From the NCBI GenBank assembly GCA_008931825.1, contig QXVZ01024872.1:1-32332 (forward strand): a DNA stretch of 32,332 nucleotides. Reading direction: 5' to 3'. Made by a program: the position numbers and the translations under genes. This document shows positions 10,310 to 20,407 of this stretch, in pieces. Each line of letters starts with the position of its first letter. The stretch's first letter is position 1. The stretch is from Phallusia fumigata (lineage: Eukaryota; Chordata; Ascidiacea; Phlebobranchia; Ascidiidae). Under the pieces are notes generated by a model. That model saw nothing but the letters and a program-made list of their open reading frames with translations, was not told the origin of the DNA and ran no database searches.

Positions 10310-11789
10310 GTTGCGGCCACATCAAGTTAGCAACAGCACAGAATGTAATGCTTTGTTTGTGGTGTTCATGGTGAGAGTATACAATCCAAACTCCATGTAT
10401 CTCTGAAATCACCAGTGCAATTTTATGGAAATGGCCGATATTGATTAATTTAATTAATTCAGATTAAATGTAAAATAATATTCATACTTGAAACATACTT
10501 GATATGTGCATTTGTGAGGTCATGTACGTCATTGTGGTACAATGCTAAACAATCCTAAACGGCGGAAAACATAGAGATATTACATTCCCCACAAATATAT
10601 ATGTCCCATATATTTCCAACAACAACAATATCGAAATTTTAAAAAACCTAAACACAATCAACAAGCATGCACGTTACATATCACGTCAACAACTTTACAC
10701 AACTTCGCTATGGGTCGTCGCACAAGATCGCCGCGTGTTTTTAGAACGGAACGTACGGTTTAGGACTTATCCGCGTGAGTGTCCATCAGTGTCGCAAATC
10801 CATTAAAATTATTGGGGGGGGGTTGGATTTTTGTAAAAAATGACGCCATATCGAATGACGGAAAGTCATGACGTCACAATACTGATTTTTTATGTCACAA
10901 ATAATGGGTTACTATTCGACTGATACAGCCTTAAAACGCCGTTAAAACTGTTTGCGATAGCTTAACTGTTGCGAAAGTCAAAAATCGTTTAAATTGTACA
11001 GAAAACGAACTTTTAAATGTTAATTTAGATTTTGGGTTTCTGATTTGATAAATAGCTGTTTCACTTTTTTGAAACAATCGAATTCAAAATATTGGGGGGG
11101 ACAAATGAATAGAATTCCCCCAATCAAAATTTGGGCGGACATGGTCAGGGTACAAACCGCGCGATGCGTCATCCGCGGGATTCAGATCGGTCGGAACATA
11201 CTTTAACGCCGCTCAATTTCAGCAATCCTATTTTAGTTGATTTTTCTTGGGAGACAGTTTTGTCCCAATCGAGTCCCGGCTTACACAAGCCCTGCCACAA
11301 AAGCCTGCCCTTAATCAAAACGGGAACTTCCCTTTTGTTACTTAACCACAAGGGGCCATGGCCCCCAAAAATTTTTAAGTTACGTTGAGGTAGGTCACCG
11401 ATGAAAAAAAACGGACTTTTTAGTGAGGTTCTGCACTTATTTTAGGACGTCCATGATTAAACTTTAGCACAAAAGAATTTGTAAGAGCTGCGAAAATTGA
11501 TTGTATTGTCAAATCACAATGGGCATTACTGTAAAATAAACGTTGTATTTCCCAGACCAGGTATTATTGTATGAACTGCTAGTTTGAGTTGTGCTATTCA
11601 GAGCAGTAAGTTTAAGCGTGTCCTAATTGCATAGTATGTATATGACGAAAACGCTTTTTGATATTTTTACGTTTCTTTCTCAAAATAAATAGCCATTAAG
11701 CACACCTAGTCGTTTTTTGTTTCAAACAAAACATTTTACTTGCTTTAGTTAAAGTATTTGGCCCCCACCCAAATTTGGGGCTGGCTACG
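10310..11789. other. No recognisable gene; G-runs and short palindromes
   Basis: There are long G-runs near 10,813 and 11,093, and the second can pair with TTCCCCCAAT at about 11,115. GGGGCCATGGCCCC at 11,352-11,365 is a perfect 14-bp palindrome. The open frames at 11,131-11,388 on both strands carry no domain. The whole may be a worn repeat, but I could not define its ends. Confidence 0.4.
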
Positions 11790-12223
11790 CACTTGTTCCC
11801 AACCTGGGGGTCGCGACCCAAAAGTGGTCGCAGGGAGGTTTTTTGGGGGTCGCGGCAGATATGTGATATTTTTACGAACGCAGACAGATCTGTGATATTT
11901 TTCTTACACATAGGCTACAACTGGTTTGGCCTGCACCTGTCTTGTCAGGTACGATAAGCAGTAGGTATGTGCCCATAGCTAACCAGCACAGGCATTAAAA
12001 CGTCACAGTAATTATTGTCATCAACAAGGAAATCTTTAGGTTAAGACCATGACGTTGCAAAGCCAGCCGTCTTATATACAAAAGTGAATGTAAATAAACG
12101 ATATACTGTAAAAAGCAATTTGATTGATCTTGTTGTTCAGAAAAAAATGGTTGGTTGGGTCGCAAGATATTTTAAATCATTATAGGGGGTCACCAGTCAG
12201 AAAAGGTACCATGGGAACCACTG
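11790..12223. mobile_element. hAT-like MITE, CAGTGGTTCCCAACCTGGGGGTCGC type
   Basis: The left end, CACTTGTTCCCAACCTGGGG followed by GTCGCGACCC, and the right end, CATGGGAACCACTG, match the widespread hAT MITE pattern 'CAGTGGTTCCCAACCTGGGG'. The internal 'GGGGGTCGCGG' and 'GGGTCGCAAGATATTTTAAA' motifs also fit. The target duplication is not clear. The short frames at 11,696-12,342 fall inside it and are not genes. Confidence 0.65.
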
Positions 12224-12413
12224 CACTAGCGGCTCCTAGGCGCCAAGTACGCGGCAGACGGTGGCGGCCACCTCTGATTTTTAATTCTTTTCCTAGTAAT
12301 TTTGTGCAGGTTCGCTGCTATTTGCATAAAACCGGAAGGTAATTAGTAATTCGTTTGCTTTAAAACATGTTTAATTGACAAGGTGGCAAAGCTACGTGAT
12401 GCACATAAATATA

Positions 12414-12643
12414 GTACAAAGCAGGGGTGGGCATTGGCTCCCGGACCATTTTTCAATTTTGTCAGGCGGGCAATGCGATTGTGGACAAGAACTTTCGAAC
12501 AAATCGCACTAGCTTTAAGTCTTAAACAAATGGGTAAGAAAATAATAAATTGGGTTAACGTGCTGCTAATTCGTGATAACATCTGGCGGGCCAACAGAAT
12601 AAAAGATTTCGCGTGCCGCAGTTTGACCACCCCTGGTACAAAG
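12414..12643. mobile_element. hAT-like MITE with perfect 8-bp target site duplication
   Basis: The 214-bp element runs 12,422-12,635. It begins CAGGGGTGGGCATTGGC and ends GTTTGACCACCCCTG, and it is flanked on both sides by the identical octamer GTACAAAG (12,414-12,421 and 12,636-12,643). Eight-base duplications and CAGGGG termini are diagnostic of hAT insertion. The perfect duplication implies a fairly recent event. The overlapping open frames at 12,343-12,789 on both strands are largely this element and are rejected as genes. Confidence 0.92.
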
Positions 12644-13665
12644 TTTGGGCATAATATGGTGACTTCAAACTCACAATTGTTTACCAGTGAAATCACGGTC
12701 ATTGTTGCATCACAAAGTTGCAGTAATAAACGGTGACTAAAAGCGCTTGTAATATCAAATCTGACGCTATGTTGTTTAAACAATAACACTAAAGTTATTG
12801 TGACTAAATTCGTCCTTACGCGTTCGACGTACCACGGTGCGTTCGTGCACTGTATTACTACATTTTAGTGACGTGGCGTTTTGAAAGACTGTTAGAGTTT
12901 TTGTGACTTCACACGTAGATACCGACAGGATTGTCATGCGTGTCGACAGTGCTTTTAGATTGCGCCAGTATAATTGTTTCATAGTTTTGCACTTGCACCT
13001 AATGAAACAGTATTTTTTCTTTTTTGGCGAATGGAATACCTACCCAGCATGCTGTTACAGAAAGTTCTGTCGTGTGTGTTGGAATACAGCGACACTTCGC
13101 AGTACACGTTTGTGACGCAACAATAGATTATGTGGTGACATACATCTGCCACCTTGCAATGTTTGTTACTCGGCACTTACATGACGACCGTTAGTGAAAT
13201 AAAGTCGCTGATGTGGCCGGCAATAGCAAAAGTTGTACACTCCTGCCACGGAAAAAAGGGGAATGCATAACAATCATTTGAATCAACATCGAAGTCTAAC
13301 TATTATTTAGCTAATTTCATACTGACCACATAGTGTTCTTCTCATACCAGATATTCACCAAACGGCTTATCGATAGACATATTATGTCACATTTATTTGT
13401 ACTATCTTTATGTAGTTTACTATTTTTGTAAATTGGGGTGTGCTACAGTTCCTCAGTGCCTATTGAATAGCCGCTACAGTTGTCAACATACATATGTAAT
13501 TCAAAATATAAACTTAACAAACAATTTCATTCGACTATGATAAGTTTCTGTGGTGCCCCTTTTTCTGCAAAACGTTGACCCGGGATCGATACATGCACAT
13601 GGCCCTACCTCACGGCCTTTGTACAACACCCTTGCGAGAACGATGCAATGAAAAACACCGTTCAC
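12644..13665. other. No recognisable gene
   Basis: Small overlapping frames on both strands (12,776-13,176) have no motif or splice support. The interval 13,501-13,665 continues the minus-strand open frame of the candidate exon that ends at 13,666. Beyond its donor the sequence shows a tRNA-B-box-like string (GTATCGATCCCGGG on the minus strand), too weak to call. Confidence 0.35.
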
Positions 13666-13845
13666 CTTAGTTGTCCCTCCGCCACACGTCCTCGTTAATG
13701 TTGCTGATGAACAAGTAGTTGCATCCTTACCATTTGCTCCTCTTTTTCCGGTCTGTGTACAAGTGTGTGATGGTATAACTACTGAAATTCTGCACACGCA
13801 GTCTCGGAAGGGCAGTTCACAACATGATGACCCTGATTTAAAATC
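13666..13845 (-). other. Candidate minus-strand exon encoding a Cys-rich segment
   Basis: On the minus strand a strong acceptor (TAGCCTGTGTTTCAG) is followed by exactly 60 codons to a donor AAG then GTGAAC; both boundaries are phase 0. The segment reads SGSSCCELPFRDCVCRIS, then SHTCTQTGKRGANGKDATTC, then TLTRTCGGGTTK, with seven cysteines. This looks like part of a secreted or extracellular protein, but I do not recognise the family. A second donor (AATG then GTAAGG, exon end 13,734) lies inside and would give a shorter, phase-1 exon. It is transcribed in the same direction as the other minus-strand candidates at 9.7, 9.5, 4.4 and 2.8 kb. This is the best supported of them. Confidence 0.42.
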
Positions 13846-13939
13846 CTGAAACACAGGCTAAGCTTTACAGCGACGTCGACGTTTGCGATTACCCCCAATC
13901 AGACATAATGTGACTCCTATTGTTGAAAAACACTAAACA

Positions 13940-14530
13940 GTACAGACTTTACAAAATTCGGAATTATCAGCAGCCATCAAAAGCCCACAGGCAAACCACG
14001 CGAAGCGTCGTCTGCGGGTTTTCAGTGTTAACCAACATGCCTTGATTGATCGGGGTTGTTTTTGATGGTTTTTGTCCAATCTGTTTGCAACAAAAGTGCT
14101 GAAACGTTTACTTTGGTTGTATATACTCTGTCGAACGGCGCAATAGTCTGTTCGAAACACAGAATCTCATTTTTTTCAGTGGCCGTCGATGCCATTTGTC
14201 AGCCTTTACTGCTGAGACAACAGCGGTAAGTTCGAGTCTGCGAATGCCCTTGGTTTTTGGCGGTATCACATTCGCCTTGCCAAACATAGACGCGGCCATT
14301 AATATCTACCAATCGAAGGCAGAACACGGTTCCATATCCTTACGAGTAGCACATCCGAAAAATGGTCCATCTGGCATTGAATGCCAACGCGCTGTTAACA
14401 TCTCGAGCTCCGGCAGCTGGCCAGCGCCGCCATTCAACTCGTCATCCCACCTTAAGCTTTGCCGGACTATTTTCTGTTGCAACACATTTTTTTACTTCAG
14501 GTAACAATTCGGCTCTCTCCACCTCGGGAA
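13940..14530 (-). pseudogene. Decayed BEL/Pao-type retrotransposon pol fragment (RNase H region)
   Basis: Read on the minus strand, short stretches in different frames match the order of the BEL/Pao pol protein between reverse transcriptase and integrase. Around 14,430-14,460 comes LRWDDELNGG. At 14,190-14,290 a stretch reads FGKANVIPPKTKGIRRLELT. At 14,060-14,160 a stretch carries FRTDYCAVRQ and RFSTFVANRL. Frame changes and stops separate them, and the segment after 14,030 also appears to be broken by a one-base shift, so it cannot make a working enzyme. I did not identify its LTRs. The plus-strand frames here are shadows. Confidence 0.75.
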
Positions 14531-15171
14531 TCCAAGACGCGTTGATAAATATTCAATCAGTATGTCGTATTATAATGTGCTAATTATCTTGACTACTGTC
14601 TTGAGAACCTCGGAGGTGAATCTCCGCGATTCCAATTCACACATTGATTCCGCTTGTTGATCGTTGGTTTATAAAGATTTCAGCATAAGAATATTTCTAG
14701 TATTTAATTAAAATTAATTACAGTTTATCCAAATAGAAGGTCCTTATTCAAATAGAAAGTTTTGAAAAACATTAACAGTCATTAGTAATTTATATACAAG
14801 TAGGATAACAACATAAAAACTGATTGCCAACCCCTACTCTTAGTCATATCAAATTAAATCGCTTATATTCTAACTTATAAGATTAGACCGGTCTCTACGG
14901 GCTTATACATAGAACAAACAAAGCTTTCTGAATAACTCATACGTCGACAACGCGCTGAGTATTTTAACTAACTCTAAAGTCTAACCTTACGACGGCGCTC
15001 GCACTCTAACTGTTTACAGTCGCAGCCCAGCTTCCATGTTATTTCGCCTGTCTACATATCGCAGCTTGGCTTTCTCGTTTTCTGGTTTATCTAGCTGGCA
15101 CCTAGTCTAAGTTTTTAGCGCGAATAACGTGTGGCCGGAAGTGGAGCGGTTGATATACAGGTGCTAGCTGT
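14531..15171. other. No recognisable gene
   Basis: AT-rich sequence followed by a more GC-rich stretch from about 14,930. It could include remains of the retrotransposon whose pol fragment lies to the left, but no terminal repeat was found. Confidence 0.35.
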
Positions 15172-15400
15172 ATTCTAGAATATTGTGAAAGAAACTGGCG
15201 ACCTAGTTTGGGTTGCGACGTGTGTCGCACTAATGTTACTCTCTCACTCTTACTGACTCTTTTCTAGAATATTGTGGAAAAACCGGCGACCTAGTTTAGG
15301 TTGCGACGTGTGTTGCAATAATATGTCTCTCTAATTGGCTTTTTCTGGAATATTGTGGAAAAACAGGCGACCTAGTTTAATGGCGACGCCTGTCGTGGTA
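15172..15400 (+). repeat. Three direct copies of an ~85-bp unit
   Basis: TCTAGAATATTGTG followed by GGCGACCTAGTTT and GTTGCGACGTGTG begins at 15,174, 15,263 and 15,344 (the last starting TCTGGAATATTGTGG), giving periods of 89 and 81 bp. The third copy is shortened after CCTAGTTTAATGGCGACG. Internal direct repeats like this are common in LTRs and satellite-like DNA. Confidence 0.85.
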
Positions 15401-16594
15401 CTGTGGTGCTCTTACCTGGTATATCTGTGGCCATTTTGGTATGATTGGCTTGCCCCTAGACGGCGTGTTGCACTGTTGCCACTGCAAGCCTGCAACACCA
15501 CAAAATGTAAAATGACACAAAAAGTCAAAATTACAAACGACGCAAAACGTGGAAAATAGCGCTTTGTTATGTATACCAAGTAAATATTACCTCTAAATTT
15601 ATTTGTATTATTGCTAGTTTAGTGGTTTAGTTTGCATTCCTCAAACATCAACCCACATGTTACATCTCCACGTTCATTTTCCCGCCACTGCCTGTATGTA
15701 ATGTCAGGCCATTGAACGTAACAATGCCCACTGTGTGTAACAGTTTAATTCGAAGGCCATTGTTTACCAGTTAACGCTGGGTTCATTTGCTGTGCAACGT
15801 GGTGGGATAAGGTATGTTTGTAGTTGCTTATGTTAAATTATACTAATTTGCATTTGCAGCGAAAAATAAGGCTAAAATTAATACCTATTGTGTGTCGACC
15901 GACTGTACAAGTAACCAGCGTTTCTGTGTTTGTCGGTTAGTGTTTGATATTAGCATGCTGCAGTTAATTCAACTCATTTGCAATTATTGGTTCACACATG
16001 TGACCGATGATCTGTGTGAATTTCTACAGTGCGTTCATTTGAGTAGTCATCCTACATCAACTACGTGAGCTGTTTACAGCAAGTTAATTTGGGTAAGCCT
16101 GCTACGTGTGCATTTTATTTGGTGAACATTAACGTCAGTTGGAACTATATTGTATATTTAGATTGCAACTGTAGTCGCTTAAGTGTACTAGTTGACCTGT
16201 GTCGCTAAATAGTTGGTGAATTGTTTATTGACAACTTTGTGCAGACGTTTCGTTATTCTTTCAGAAAACGGTCGCCGTTGCTGGCGATTTGCCTGTTTGG
16301 TGGTTGCCGTTGTTGTTTTGATGGCATTAAACTAAGGTTTGGAAGTGGCGTCTTCAGTCGATATAGGGCGGGACGCGTTTTAACGTGATATACCCCTTTG
16401 TAAGGCTCAGCCTCGCAGGTCGGTCGTTCAGAGTCTACACCACAGAACAAACTTACAAATCCTTATAGCCCACAAGACAAAATAAAGTTAGACCACACTG
16501 CACTAGGCAAACGAGATGGTATTGGATGGGACAAAAAATGATAATGAGGTTCTAATGTCATCAGTGGTACTTAGTAAAACTTAATTTATCATTT
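15401..16594. other. No recognisable gene
   Basis: Short frames only. No repeat structure or supported exon was seen. Confidence 0.35.
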
Positions 16595-16610
16595 TTGTGG
16601 GTCCCCTTCC

Positions 16611-17301
16611 TGAAGGGGACACATACTGTTTTCACTCTATTTGTTTTCTTTTCTTTTTTCTCCCTCCTGGAGCTTTTGGCATGAAATGTTTGATGGATTT
16701 AAATGAAACTTTCACGGCTGGTAGATATGGTAAAGGGGGTGTGTCGTCCTTTTCAATTTACTCCATAGCCCCAATGGTGACCCCGCTAGCCCCCAAAATG
16801 GTGCAATATTTCCCTGCACTATGTCTATGCACATGAAATGTCTGGCGGATTTGGATGAAACTTTTTCAGCTGGTAGATATGGTCATGGAGTTGTGTCATC
16901 AGTTTTGTTTAACGTCATAGCCCCAATGGTTACCCCCATTAGCCCCCTAAATTGGNTGAAGGGGACACATACTGTTTTCACTCTATTTGTTTTCTTTTCT
17001 TTTTTCTCCCTCCTGGAGCTTTTGGCATGAAATGTTTGATGGATTTAAATGAAACTTTCACGGCTGGTAGATATGGTAAAGGGGGTGTGTCGTCCTTTTC
17101 AATTTACTCCATAGCCCCAATGGTGACCCCGCTAGCCCCCAAAATGGTGCAATATTTCCCTGCACTATGTCTATGCACATGAAATGTCTGGCGGATTTGG
17201 ATGAAACTTTTTCAGCTGGTAGATATGGTCATGGAGTTGTGTCATCAGTTTTGTTTAACGTCATAGCCCCAATGGTTACCCCCACTAGCCCCCTAAATTG
17301 G
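16611..17301 (+). repeat. 345-bp near-identical tandem copy joined by an N
   Basis: 16,611-16,955 and 16,957-17,301 appear to differ at a single position (CCATTAGCC against CCACTAGCC), with the N at 16,956. A copy that ends precisely at the N is best explained as two overlapping contig ends placed side by side. Confidence 0.88.
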
Positions 17302-17625
17302 ATCATATCGTTAAACATTCTCCGAATTGGATGAAAGGGGGGGGGGGTGTATAACATGTCATTGTGGTGCAATAATGAATGTGTTTTACCCCATAGCTCC
17401 AGCAGTTACCCCAAGAGTCCCTTAAAATGGGTCAAATCGTTAAACATTCTCCGAATTGGATGAAATGTTGACGTTTTGTAGAGAATTTTATTGTGGAACA
17501 GTTATTGCTGTGTTTTACATTATAGCCCAAGCGGTTATCCTACTAGCCTCCTAAAATGGGTCAAATTGCTAACGATTGAATAAAATTTGGACAGTTTGTA
17601 TAACATGTTGTTGTGGTGCAATATT

Positions 17626-17842
17626 TGATATGTTTTACCCCATACCCCCAGCAGTTAACTTACTAGCCTTTTAAAGTTTGTTGGTTGGGTCAGTCAGTTG
17701 TATTATCAATTCCATCATTTCATAACATAATTTNTGATATGTTTTACCCCATACCCCCAGCAGTTAACTTACTAGCCTTTTAAAGTTTGTTGGTTGGGTC
17801 AGTCAGTTGTATTATCAATTCCATCATTTCATAACATAATTT
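17626..17842 (+). repeat. 108-bp identical tandem copy joined by an N
   Basis: 17,626-17,733 and 17,735-17,842 read identically from TGATATGTTTTACCCC to CATAACATAATTT, with an N at 17,734 between them. The explanation is the same as for the 345-bp case. Confidence 0.9.
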
Positions 17843-18070
17843 ATGTAAAATTTAATGAAAATATCTGATTCTGTTCTGTACATATTATAGTCACAGTACC
17901 CTACAATTATTCTACAACTTTTCATGTTTCTGCCTGCAGAAACAATCATGTTATAAAAAGCTTAAGTAACTATGGCACACAATGTGAAATGACATGGTGA
18001 AGATATATGCATTTTTAAATGGGGTAATAATGTATGGAATGACAATATGGTGAACGCCACCCCTCTAGTT

Positions 18071-19113
18071 TAATGTTGAGTTAGGTAATCAGAAATAAAT
18101 TTGTCACACAATTGTTTATGTTGTTGTCAACAATTTTCATGTTGTAAATTTATTAATATACTGATAAAAGCATTTGATAGTTTGGGCAGATATAATGCAA
18201 ATTTTTTTAATGATCCCTGCTCCTGCACACATTTAAACAAAAGATAAAAGATTTTAGTCTTCCTTTTATTTTCCATTCAACGGATATTTTTTAACTTTTA
18301 CTTTATTTAACAAATACCTAGCGTATTGGTTACCTAGGTATTTCAAAAAAATTTAAAAAAATACATAAATTAGTAGTTATAAACAAACAGGATTATATGT
18401 AATGTTTTTTTTTAGCTTTAGTATACAAATAAAAGTTTGGGTTCAATGTGCTTGTTTATACAGACAAGGCAAAAAGCATTCTTTGTGCATTTGTATTCAA
18501 TTTTACAACAATAGAGGGTTCCAAACATTTAAATTTTATTTGAATAAAAGACATGCAAGTATCTGCTTTTGTGAATTTTCACACAGATTTTTGTATCAAC
18601 TGTATGATTAAAAACATGCAAGTAATTGTATTTGTGAATTCTTTGTTCAGGTTTTGGTATTGACTAATTAAATTGCATGCAAATAGATGATATATGTACT
18701 CATATGCAGGTTTTGTAAATGTAAGTAATGATCAATTGTATTTATGCACTGCAACACTTTGCAACCAAACTAGCATTCGAATGCAAATGCTAGTTGCCCA
18801 TTGTCGACCTTTTAACTAATTTTATTTTTGAAAATTCACCCAGGCCTCTTTTAAAACGCTAGTTTTGGTAATATATATCATGCAAAATAATTTTTACATG
18901 TTGGATAACTTCGTAGGTCGATTTCGCAACAAAACAGAAGAAACATGACTTACAAAAACCTTTGACAGAAAAGCGCCATCCCACTGAAATTTTGACAGGA
19001 CATGCTGAGCGGTGTGTGACAGTATATTGGTTGTGTTAGCGCTTTTTCTTAAACTTGAAGTTTCTGGTGAAATGGGGGATTTGCTCCTTTATACCTACCT
19101 TCTGATTTTACAG
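18071..19113. other. Upstream of the first recognised CatSper2 exon; no exon found
   Basis: AT-rich DNA. I looked for a first coding exon of CatSper2 that would splice to 19,114 (two bases of a codon then GT) and saw no convincing candidate. The last 25 bp end in TACCTTCTGATTTTACAG, a good acceptor. It may serve cis-splicing or trans-splicing. Confidence 0.4.
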
Positions 19114-19291
19114 GTTTCGTATGAGGCTGATTCGTGATTTTAGGTTGCTTGAAAATCTTAATGAAATGGAACAGGGTCTTGAAGCACCTAAGTATCATCC
19201 TGATGACATAGAGAATAAAAGAAAACGGCAAAAAATCCTCAGTGAAAACCCTTATGCTCTTGTGAAGTTTAGTGCCATCCCCAAATTAACG
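19114..19291 (+). CDS. CATSPER2: CatSper2 homologue, N-terminal exon
   Basis: After the acceptor TGATTTTACAG the exon has an ATG at 19,121 and 57 codons to a donor at ACG then GTGCAT. It reads MRLIRDFRLLENLNEMEQGL, and ends ENPYALVKFSAIPKLT. This resembles the start of vertebrate CatSper2, where an Arg-Leu-Ile/Glu-rich helix is followed by a 'LVRFSIKP'-like strand before S1. CatSper2 is one of the four pore-forming subunits of the sperm calcium channel in the flagellar membrane. The donor GTGCAT is weak, but the frame stops soon after it and the phase-0 join to the exon at 21,620 keeps the frame open. Residues upstream of Met may exist in another exon, since FR precedes the ATG in frame and aligns with the family. 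Confidence 0.83.
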
Positions 19292-19559
19292 GTGCATTTC
19301 ACAATCTTAAAATATGTTTTGCTTATAAAGACAATTTAATATTTTGCTTTTTTTTACAAAGTGTATATTTGCTTAAATGGTTAGTGTTCTAACAAGGTTT
19401 ATTTCTGCTGATATGACAGCTTAAAATTTAGTTAATAATAGTTAATTTTCCTTCATAAAAGAGGGCACATTGTTCTCACATAATTTTCTCTTACTGTAGT
19501 TTCTTTATCTCGGTAATTTGGCCAAAAAAAAATTTTGGTACACATGATAGATGGGTATC

Positions 19560-19860
19560 TCAAATGTTTACTGTAGTTTTTGATCCTAGTTGACCCGTTG
19601 ATTAACCCACAGGCCCCAAAATAGCAACATCTAATAAAGTAAGTCACCTGAAAGTTTTGTGTTTTCATAGATTGTACTGTGCAAACTATCTGTAACTTTT
19701 GGTTGGATTCATCAATTTTTCACCTTCACATCATATAACAGTAATCATTTTTTTTTTGTTCACAGGCTCTTTAGTTAAGAAATACTAATTTAATGTGTAT
19801 TTATCTTAAAGAATTTATATGGGGTGCTTCTTTTTGATTTTTAAAAATTTCAACATGATC
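19560..19860 (+). repeat. Diverged intronic repeat, copy 1
   Basis: It shares order and wording with 30,330-30,615: a 'GAACCATAGTCCCC'-like string (here ATTAACCCACAGGCCCC), then AAAGTAAGTCACCTGAAAGTTT, TTGGATTCATCAATTTTTCACCTT and GGGTGCTTCTTTTTGATTTTT. Both copies lie in CatSper2 introns in the same orientation. Confidence 0.65.
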
Positions 19861-19963
19861 GACCAAAAAGTAACCCAAACACCCCTAAAAAACTTTATTC
19901 ATTTGTTACCATTATTAGTTCTGATACTTTACTGCTGTAATATCAGGACTATATTGGTCAGTA

Positions 19964-20278
19964 CTATAAAGTTGTATGTTGTATGTATCCTAAACAATTA
20001 AATTGCTTCATGCATAAAGCAGACATTCTCCAGGGTTCCTGTGGACAGTCATTCAGTTTTGTGTAAACCAAACTGTGATTGTACACTGGTAACTGAAATG
20101 CATTTGCTATGTTCCACTGTAAAAGATGGGGTGTTACAATAACTGTTTTCATTTGCAGTAATTCTCTACAATCTGTCAAAGGATAAAATTTTCTTGTTAC
20201 ATTTATGCCATCATTTGGAATGTTCAAAGTAGAATAGCTGGCTACACTAAATAACTGTTTCAAATCCAAAATATTCAA
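19964..20278 (-). other. Unexplained antisense open frame inside a CatSper2 intron
   Basis: On the minus strand 104 codons are open, running from FSVASYSTLNIPNDGINVTR through TDCRELLQMK and WNIANAFQLPVYNHSLVYTK to CMKQFNCLGYIQHTTL and a stop. The only in-frame start is a TTG, so it would have to be an exon entered by splicing; AG sites at GATTTGAAACAG and CATCTTTTACAG are possible. The amino-acid mix looks like protein rather than AT-rich noise, but I recognise no family and no partner exons. It could be a transposon fragment or chance. Confidence 0.3.
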
Positions 20279-20407
20279 TCAAGGCTTATTTTTGGCAGAA
20301 TGATATATGAAATAACAAGTAAAATAGCAAACGAAAAAGGACTGTTTACTTCAGGAAGTACTTACTGCTTTCTATTAGATCTTATGTAACTGTGGGTAAT
20401 TTCTCTT

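Larger units (their letters stand above)
16595..18070 (+). repeat. Copy A of a composite repeat family, enlarged by assembly duplications
   Basis: It begins with a hairpin-forming head, GTCCCCTTCCTGAAGGGGAC at 16,601-16,620. Units built from 'GGCATGAAATGTTTGATGGA', 'GCTGGTAGATATGG' and 'CATAGCCCCAATGGTNACCCC' follow. Next come ~120-bp units of the 'AGCAGTTACCCC ... CTAAAATGGGTCAAATYGTT' type. It ends in a conserved tail (17,931-18,070) running from TGCCTGCAGAAACAATCATG to CCACCCCTCTAGTT. Two segments are doubled at single Ns (16,956 and 17,734). The short open frames here (16,597-17,182) are repeats of one sequence and not genes. Confidence 0.85.

Noticed and set aside
12343..12789. Long overlapping frames on both strands (148 and 117 codons)
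   Set aside because: They are mostly the hAT-like element at 12,422-12,635 with its flanks; there are no protein motifs.
13560..13640. tRNA-like B box (GTATCGATCCCGGG on the minus strand)
   Set aside because: No foldable cloverleaf and no convincing A box.
16597..17182. Repeated frames of 76-79 codons with near-identical translation
   Set aside because: They are the same repeat unit read two or three times because of the N-joined duplication.
3500..18400. CRISPR array, operon or prokaryotic features
   Set aside because: Introns, transposon classes and the channel gene show animal DNA; no regularly spaced identical repeats exist.
18530..18550. TTTTATTTGAATAAAAG, resembling a tunicate spliced leader
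   Set aside because: It only partly resembles the known leader and is not followed by a splice donor.
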